NCBI GenBank assembly: GCA_029378245.1
Contig: JARKIF010000011.1
Location: 2,004,247-2,068,246 of the forward strand
Length of the DNA: 64,000 nucleotides
DNA from: Roridomyces roridus
Taxonomy: Eukaryota; Basidiomycota; Agaricomycetes; Agaricales; Mycenaceae
Direction of reading: 5' to 3'
The notes below the pieces were generated by a model, which was given only the letters and a program-made list of their open reading frames with translations, searched no databases and had not been told where the DNA came from. Shown here in pieces: positions 57,728 to 64,000 of the stretch. Within the stretch, counting starts at the first letter, position 1, and each line of letters starts with the position of its first letter. Made by a program: the position numbers and the translations under genes.

Positions 57728-59269
57728 ATGCACCGAGCTCTAGCGATCGCAGAGATCGTCCTTATCACAGCATCGGAGTGTGCCGATGATTCAACCCTTC
57801 CTGCCTTTGCGCGAACGTGTCGAGCCTTTCGCGACCCAGCTCTGGACCTCATTTGGCAGGAGCAATACGAGCTGCTCCATCTGCTCAAATGCATGCCCGA
57901 TGGTCTTTGGGAAACTGAGGAGGACCATGAGAACCGTTGGCCCGAGAAAGTGGTGCGTGTTCTCGATGCCATACTCTGCCAATTCTTCCTCATTCCTATG
58001 CAGTATCTCACCCGACCGATTGTGCCCGCGGACTGGGATAGGTTTTTGTTCTACAGCCGACGCGTCAAGTACTTCGCGTTTGATGTCGACTCCGAGATAG
58101 CGTCTTGTCCCTCGTCCATGGACGTCCTGCGTATCTCCTTCCCCGGCCCTGTTTTGTTCCCTAATCTCCGGACACTCATATGGCTTCCGGGCACGGGTGG
58201 CATGATCCACCACATTCGCCTCCTTCTCGCACCTCGTCTTGAGAAACTGATAATGCACGACCTCGACTCCTTGGCCGACCTTTCGTTGTTACCGACCCTC
58301 GTCACGCAGTGTCCGGCACTGACGGATATATCCATTGGCATATCAGACGAGTTGCTGAGGTTCATGGGAAGCCTGTATATCTTCATAGTCAGCGTCGGTC
58401 GGCTGGGCCTTTCGGTACCACGCGTCGACAGCAGGGCCCTAGAACAACTGTCCCGGCTGCCCACTCTGACGTCGTTGGGCCTGAGCTCCCAAAGCGCTCT
58501 CCCCGGGCATTGTCTCTCATCCGAAGGAGTCATTTTCCCTGCGCTAAGTCACCTGTTCATCTCAATGTGCAGCGCCGATGTCACCCCCTCCATCGTCCCG
58601 CTGCTCACAAATGCACCGCTTCAGCACGTGAATATTCATCTTCCGATATCGGAGGATAGAACGACATTCGTCGGCAGCTGTGCTCACAACTCCTTTCGAC
58701 ATCTTTCTGTGCTTCAAGCTCGATACAGGGGTGTCCCTCCGATATTCTCTGCGGTGCACGGCGTTCATATTCGGCCACTTTTTTTGTTCACGGAATTGCG
58801 GGTGGTTCGCCTGTACCCCCTCCTTGCCTTCCACCTGGATGATTCCACCGTGAATGAGCTCGCGCGAGCATGGCCACGGATCGAAACGCTTGATCTCGGT
58901 GGATTCAGTCCTCCGTGGTCGGGGACTCCCTCTTGTGTCACGCTCTCCGCTCTGCTCTCATTGGCCGAGCATTGCTTATGCTTGTCCTTCATCAACCTCC
59001 CGCTCAATGCTTCCACTCAAGCCCCGACACCGGCTCAACGCATCCAGCAAACCCACCTCACCGACCTAGGAGTGCAATCCAGTCCCTGCGCCGACGTTCA
59101 TAGCATATCCCAATTTCTTTCGAGCGTGTTCCCACTGCTGCGCACGGTGCGCACTGATTTGGAATCTGAACAGTCGTTGGAAGGAGATCCCGCAGCGCGG
59201 CGGCAAAAGTGGAGGGAGTCCGAGGGACGTCCAGGGCCTGTTACCTCTGTTGAGCTCAGTGCGGGATGA
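57728..59269 (+). CDS. F-box / leucine-rich-repeat-like protein
   Basis: Intronless gene for a typical Agaricomycete F-box protein, presumably a substrate adaptor of an SCF ubiquitin ligase. MHRALAIAEIVLITASECAD followed by LPAFARTCRAFRDPALDLIW is the F-box (residues 1-45). The rest (to residue 513) is a degenerate LRR-like array: FPNLRTLIWLPG, APRLEKLIMHDLDSLADLSL, LSRLPTLTSLGLSSQSAL, FPALSHLFISMCSADVTPSI, FTELRVVRLYPLLAFHLDDS and WPRIETLDLGGFSPPWSGTP. It ends SVELSAG. An in-frame ATG at 57704 exists; 57728 matches the family start. Such genes form large, rapidly evolving families in mushrooms. Confidence 0.85.
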   Translation: MHRALAIAEIVLITASECADDSTLPAFARTCRAFRDPALDLIWQEQYELLHLLKCMPDGLWETEEDHENRWPEKVVRVLDAILCQFFLIPMQYLTRPIVPADWDRFLFYSRRVKYFAFDVDSEIASCPSSMDVLRISFPGPVLFPNLRTLIWLPGTGGMIHHIRLLLAPRLEKLIMHDLDSLADLSLLPTLVTQCPALTDISIGISDELLRFMGSLYIFIVSVGRLGLSVPRVDSRALEQLSRLPTLTSLGLSSQSALPGHCLSSEGVIFPALSHLFISMCSADVTPSIVPLLTNAPLQHVNIHLPISEDRTTFVGSCAHNSFRHLSVLQARYRGVPPIFSAVHGVHIRPLFLFTELRVVRLYPLLAFHLDDSTVNELARAWPRIETLDLGGFSPPWSGTPSCVTLSALLSLAEHCLCLSFINLPLNASTQAPTPAQRIQQTHLTDLGVQSSPCADVHSISQFLSSVFPLLRTVRTDLESEQSLEGDPAARRQKWRESEGRPGPVTSVELSAG

Positions 59270-59496
59270 GGAGCAAATGTGCTTCAAATTCTCGGGGGAC
59301 AAGGGCTAGCAGTACCGGTTGGTTATACACTCCGAATTGTTTGAATATAATCCTCTCAGGCTCTCACTATACATTGTCCAATATTTAGTGCTTTCGGCCC
59401 TCTCCGATAGTGTCCAAGTGGAAGTATTGAAAATACAGGTACGAGAGCGCGCGTAGGTATTCATGTAAGTATTCCCCCCTCTGTTCATGAGTCCCT

Positions 59497-61532
59497 TCAA
59501 CGAGGATCACACAACTCGTATAGCGGAAGCCCAAGGTGAATGGCAAGGTCCTGGCTTTTCGGATTGAAGCCCTTGGCGGCATGGAATGCAGCCAATCCTT
59601 CGTAGGCTCTTGTGTCCCAACAGTATCCCTGATAGGTCGGACACTGCATTCTGAGTTCAGGAAATCCAAGGATGACGGCCTGGTCCTCTGTCGCGAAATT
59701 TTGCCCAGTTGGATCTATTGACCAGAACCAAAATACGTCGGGTAACCTGAAAGAATTTCTTCCAGTCTGGAAGTGATCGAGGGGGCATAGAAATAGGTAT
59801 CCATGAGGCGGGTCCGAAGTCGATGTCAATAGATTCTGTGAACGAAATTCAACCGCATAGGTGAACACTGTGAGTCAACGTCAACATAATGTTAGCTTTG
59901 GGATGATTATTTTCACCGTAATTGTTGTGGCCCGAAGTGACTCGTAGCTGCTCAAACACATGGTTAGCTTGAGCTATCCAAATATCCCCAACTAAGGGTT
60001 GATGTGTGTTCCCAATGGAGAGGTGGAAAGAAATCTGTTCCCCATAAATGTCCCAGGAATTGAATCTCCGGTGTCCGAAAGGTCAGCTGGCTCTATCAAT
60101 CAGTTCTGTTGGTTGAACACACCGGGTCCAACCATTGTCCATGATGTCTGCACGACATCCAGGTTGGATGCACTGCCAAACCGACAGGTTGTCCTTAATT
60201 GCAGGCAGATACGCAACTTCATACACTTCCTCGCTATCCCCAGGAGCAAGCAGGATTGTCCCCAAATGCACTTCATCTGCTGGATCCTGGTCAGCCGGGA
60301 TATCTTCGAGGTTGAATAGATTCGCCCCGAATATTCGATGGAATTGAGAAATTGTGAAGAACTCGACGGCCGTGGAATCCCACTTGGGGTTGTTCCAATC
60401 GAGCTGCGCAAGACCTCCGTAGCCCAGGAGTCGAGGGTCATATACGGAATCGATATCCACAAGCCAGGGTTCGTTGATGTGGCTGGACTCGATTTCGATG
60501 CACAGTCGCCCGCTAAGCCGCCTGATCCAGAAGGTCCATCCCTGTATTCAGGGGTGCGTCAACAAGGGAAATGCTCGACCAACCTCGGCTCACCTTGCAG
60601 TCGAGAATGTATTTGAGTGCATCCTGTGTGTTCGTGAGGGAGCATTGCGTCAAATTGATAATATCACCCTCACTCTGAATTCTGTGCTCTGAACAGCTTC
60701 AACATTTTCCATCAAATGTGGGAGGAAGTCCATACATACCCAATATGCGTACAAATAGATTTCAAGAATGAAAGAAGAGCGCTGGAGGCTCAGATACACA
60801 TCATAGGGTAAAAGATCTATCTTGGTTGAACGGAAATCCTGCATTGGTGCAGACAATTGCAACGAACCGTCCTGTACAATCACAGCATACTTGCAAGAGA
60901 AATTCGACACTCCGAAGATCTGCAGTATGTTTGGGTGGCTAACGATTGAATTACTGAAACCGACTGCTCATAAAGCAGGACACGACTCACCAGATACCCG
61001 CATGTCGCGAAACATATTGATGGTATTCCTGCAAGAACTCTTGTCTGCAACGCATGAACTGCGGATTGACAACACACCTCTTGGGCTTTTTCTCCCTCAT
61101 ACAAAATCACAGCCTTTTTAGATTCTGAATTGTGGATCTTGGCAGAGAACATTCTTCGAGTACCCCCAGACCGACTCACGGTACCGCGGTCCCGGTTCAG
61201 GCGGATTTCCCGTATGAGATCAATCTCCCAGCGAGCAATTTCTTTGAACTCTGGAAAATTGTGATGTCAGTCGGTGGGATCGCCAGCTGGGTACGTACCA
61301 TCAAGAATTGGCTGGGCTACTGGGTAGACATGGACATTGCTGGAGAATGTCCCAGCAGCTACGTGCACATGCTGCGCCTGCGGGAAAAAGGCGCCCGCAA
61401 ATCTGAATTAAGCGCCCTGAGAAGGGGGGCGGGCGGGCAGATAAAGACAGAGACGTACGTCGAGGATCGACTGGCGGCGCCTTCCGTTGCAAGCTCAACA
61501 AAATCAACGGCTGGCTCAGTGTGCTCGTCCAT
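59497..61532 (-). CDS. Kinase-like-fold protein of an expanded mushroom family, function unknown
   Basis: Start at 61532 (MDEHTEPAVDFVELATEGAA), then short exons: FFPQAQHVHVAAGTFSSNVH, EIARWEIDLIREIRL..RMFSAKIH and SKKAVILYEGEKAQE, like a kinase beta-sheet with the Lys strand. HPNILQIFGVSNFSCKYAVI resembles the hinge region (HPNILQxYG), and TKIDLLPYDVYLSLQRSSFI and YLYAYW follow. The C-terminal half (MDIDSVYDPRLLGYGGLAQL, MENGWTR-like MDNGWTRVQ, PHGYLFLCPLDHFQTGRNSF, FWSIDPTGQNFATEDQAVIL, AFHAAKGFNPKSQDLAIHLG) matches the conserved tail of a large Agaricomycete hypothetical family. The HRD/DFG catalytic motifs are not visible, so a pseudokinase is possible. About ten short exons; not all joins were checked. 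Confidence 0.6.
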
Positions 61533-62011
61533 GGAGCCTAGAGGTGGTGGCGGGAGAAGAGATGAGAAGATAAGCGCCGTGGCTCACAGCCTGGAATCCT
61601 TGCCTGTTCTTCAGGCTGTGCTTGGCTGTGCTTGTCTTCCACCGTCGTTACAGCCAGCTGCCTAATGGGAGACCACCAGCGACCAACTTGAAGCTGTGGC
61701 CAAAGGGGTCCAAAGATAAGAATGCAGTACATGACCTCGAAGTCCGCTCAGCGAAATCGGCCTACCCTCCCCCCCCTCCATAGAAGGAAATTTCCTTTTT
61801 GGGAAGCATCAAACCAGTATATTTCCGGTATTTTGGCCCTCCTACCCTATACATGCCTCCGAACTGCTTCCCAGGGAATTCTATCAGCCCTGGACCCCAA
61901 GATCAGGCACATGTTCAAGCTCAGATTTTGTCCTCGCAGTGCTCCAGAATTGCACAGGTAGCATGAAATCTTAGTCATGACACTGGAAATCAGTGTTGAT
62001 ACATAAGAACA
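61533..62011. other. Spacer upstream of the kinase-like gene
   Basis: No gene supported; likely promoter of the minus-strand gene. Pyrimidine-rich run CTACCCTCCCCCCCCTCC near 61763. Confidence 0.35.
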
Positions 62012-62019
62012 TCTATCAC
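62012..62019. repeat. 8-bp target-site duplication (left) TCTATCAC
   Basis: Identical to 62563-62570 on the other side of the MITE. Confidence 0.88.
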
Positions 62020-62562
62020 TAGGGCTCCGACCCGGCCGTTGACGGCGACGGCCGTCGCTCTGACGGCCGTCATGGGAGGTCGGACGGGCCCCACCCGGCC
62101 GTCAGACCATGTTGCGAGGCCTCAAAACGGCCGGGTGGTACCCGTCAGACCCGTCACGGCCGTCATGACGGGTTAGAGCGGTGACAGCCCAGGACAGCCC
62201 GTGCCTCCGGCTAAATCGACCATCAAATTGATGTAAACGTGATGCCGAAGTCAAAATTACGGATTGGCAGTCGTGAAGCCTCCAGAAGCGCAGTAGTGGG
62301 CCATCGGGACGATTGCCAATGACCCAGGTGCGCCACCCCTGGAGCATCAAGTGATGATGGCAGCTCGGCATGGGTAGTTGGCCGAGGACCCGTCACCACC
62401 CGTCATGGCCCGTCGACGGCCGGGAACGGGTACCCCGTCAGCCAAGGAACCGGACCCGGACCCGGCCGTCAAAATTGTGGCTTCAGAGGGCTGTACGGCC
62501 GGGCCGGCACCCGTCGTGACGGCTCGTTGACCCGTCATCTTGACGGTCGGGTCGGAGCCCTA
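62020..62562. mobile_element. Non-autonomous hAT transposon (MITE, 543 bp), GACGGCCG-rich
   Basis: Inverted ends TAGGGCTCCGACCCG / CGGGTCGGAGCCCTA, flanked by a perfect 8-bp duplication, the hAT hallmark. Interior ends are filled with ACCCGTC/GACGGCCG units in both orientations. No coding capacity. The duplication is unmutated, so insertion is fairly recent. Confidence 0.88.
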
Positions 62563-62570
62563 TCTATCAC
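62563..62570. repeat. 8-bp target-site duplication (right) TCTATCAC
   Basis: Partner of 62012-62019. Confidence 0.88.
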
Positions 62571-62948
62571 AGAATAAATATTTTTCGTAATTTTCCCAGA
62601 GGGAGTTGTAAGCACTAGTGCATGTCCTTCTTCAACCCTGCACACATCCCAGGGACCCAGGGCCTCTGGTTAACTTAGATTGAGCTGATCACACCACAAG
62701 TAAATCAGAGATCTCATATTATCCATGATACACCCTACTACACCGGCCAGTTCTCTGCAATGTCCTCTCTCCCCTTCCAAGCGGACTCTGGTGGGATCAA
62801 GCTGTGTTTGTCGCAAGATCCTCCTCCCTTGACGCTGCAGCAACATGAACGGCGGCAAGTGCTCCTTGAAGAATCCGGCAGGGAATCTAAAACTGAATCT
62901 TTAGTCTTCCGTCTCATAATCCACTCCATTTAAACTTGTCTACTTAAT

Positions 62949-63293
62949 CTAAGAGACCATAACAAAGTCAACTACTGGCCCATCAACTTCACGCTCAAAA
63001 CTAGCCAGCCTGTCATCAATCTCAACAACATTCTTGATCTGGCAACTTCGTTCAAACAGTGCCCGGGCCTCTGTCCATTGCTTGACTGCTTCAGACAACT
63101 GTCCCATTTTCTGGCTCTTGTCTCCCAGACGAAGTAGACATTGAGCTTTTTCACGATGTACATCCATGAAGGAGAACCCTGCAAGGGCTACAATGAACAG
63201 GTTATGAGCTGTTGTCTCATCACCCATTATCAACAGAACATCTCCTATATATAGGAGTGCCTTGTGCAAGCTATGGTTGTTCTTCCACTTCAT
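62949..63293 (-). pseudogene. TPR C-terminal fragment of an NLR/TPR protein
   Basis: The 114-codon frame (MKWKNNHSLHKALLYIGDVL, AHNLFIVALAGFSFMDVHRE, KAQCLLRLGDKSQKMGQLSE, WTEARALFERSCQIKNVVEI, DDRLASFE) matches the C-terminal TPR tail seen in many Agaricomycete NB-TPR proteins. No NB-ARC or upstream TPR exons are found to its right (minus-strand upstream), where the telomere-like repeat begins 520 bp away. It appears to be a truncated relic. It is a different TPR type from the kinesin-light-chain-like repeats of the NLR at 53-57 kb. Confidence 0.55.
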
Positions 63294-63812
63294 CTAACCG
63301 ATCAACATTCGATTGAATTTGTTGCATACACCGCCGGCTGCTACAGGACTCGAGTGAGATATCATGCAGTTTCACCGAGTTCAAGCATGCCTGAGGATCG
63401 CCGAGCACTCCGTACGCAAAATGCACGGTGAGCCGAACTCGGAACGGCTTATGAATCAATTCACAAACTTGATTGACTCGACGGCAACTTTTCGGTGGGA
63501 GTCGCCGACTCAACGCTTCATCCTTGGCATCCGTCCGACCAACATAGGTACTACTTGCCGGCGGCCCGCGCCACAGCCACCCACTTTTCCTGGTTGATCC
63601 ATGAAATTGCCTTGGCGGCCGTGATGAGAATTGAGAGATGTCGATCAGTAAGGAGTAATCAAAATGGATCCGAATCAATCAATCACCCGGCGCCAATGAG
63701 CATGCTACTTATCAGGCAAGGAGGGAGGGGCTGGATAAAAAGAATCAATTATTCCGAGATTCGTTATGTAGGCATTGTACGCATTCAACTCAGGCAATGC
63801 CGAACGTTCCGA
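63294..63812. other. Subtelomere-like spacer
   Basis: No gene supported; mixed-composition sequence leading into the TTAGG array. Confidence 0.4.
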
Positions 63813-64000
63813 GGTTAGGTTAGGTTAGGTTAGGTTAGGTTAGGTTAGGTTAGGTTAGGTTAGGTTAGGTTAGGTTAGGTTAGGTTAGGTTAGGTTAGGT
63901 TAGGTTAGGTTAGGTTAGGTTAGGTTAGGTTAGGTTAGGTTAGGTTAGGTTAGGTTAGGTTAGGTTAGGTTAGGTTAGGTTAGGTTAGTTTAGGTTAGGT
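63813..64000 (+). repeat. Telomere-like (TTAGG)n array
   Basis: About 37 head-to-tail copies of the 5-bp unit GGTTA/TTAGG, perfect except one G-to-T change near 63989. The G-rich strand runs 5'->3' toward the right edge, the orientation expected at a right chromosome end. The window is cut here, so the full length is unknown. Confidence 0.85.

Noticed and set aside
63813..64000. CRISPR-like array
   Set aside because: A simple pentamer tandem without spacers in a eukaryotic context.

Overview
The window looks like nuclear DNA of a mushroom-forming basidiomycete (Agaricomycetes). Most genes are cut by many 40-60 nt GT-AG introns. The families are typical of that group: GH5 exo-beta-1,3-glucanase, GH29 alpha-L-fucosidase, a heme-thiolate peroxidase, a PF17784-type sulfotransferase-like protein, BTB, F-box, STAND/NLR-TPR, and a 'kinase-like' family expanded in mushrooms. 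The genus cannot be read from the sequence.

Layout, left to right. 0-20 kb is a gene-rich metabolic stretch: GH5 glucanase (-), GH29 fucosidase (+), heme-thiolate peroxidase (+), 2-oxoglutarate/Fe(II) oxygenase (-), a secreted single-pass membrane protein (+), an alpha/beta hydrolase (-) and a monocarboxylate-transporter-like MFS protein (-). 21.0-25.4 kb is a CACTA/CMC-like DNA transposon with inverted ends and a 4-bp target duplication; it carries a decayed non-transposase gene. 26-33 kb holds an unrecognised multi-exon gene next to a 153-bp tandem duplication, a sulfotransferase-like gene (-) and a two-finger GATA factor (+). 34.7-38.9 kb is mobile-element territory: a nested inverted-repeat element with a degenerate telomere-like core, a hAT MITE with a perfect 8-bp target duplication, and an intron-bearing tRNA-Leu whose 3' part is lost. 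39.3-42.2 kb is a Zn2Cys6 regulator whose zinc cluster is complete only if a 6-nt microexon is used. 43.7-49.6 kb is a decay zone: GCCGC-rich transposon-like clusters, a frameshifted BTB gene, and an MFS transporter gene split by a 1.5-kb transposon with a 6-bp duplication that exactly restores the frame when removed. 50.5-61.5 kb has a BBE-like FAD oxidase (-), an NLR (-), an F-box protein (+) and a kinase-like family gene (-). 62-64 kb looks subtelomeric: a second hAT MITE with a perfect 8-bp duplication, a TPR relic, and finally a (TTAGG)n array whose G-rich strand runs toward the window's right end.

Between the genes, a 15-17 bp hairpin identical in form to a tRNA T-arm (CCCCG-TTCGATT-CGGGG) recurs twelve times in four clusters. 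This suggests an undescribed tRNA-derived (SINE-like) repeat. No rRNA, CRISPR array or LTR retroelement was seen. Splice junctions given as exact were read from the sequence and checked for frame; other gene models are approximate.
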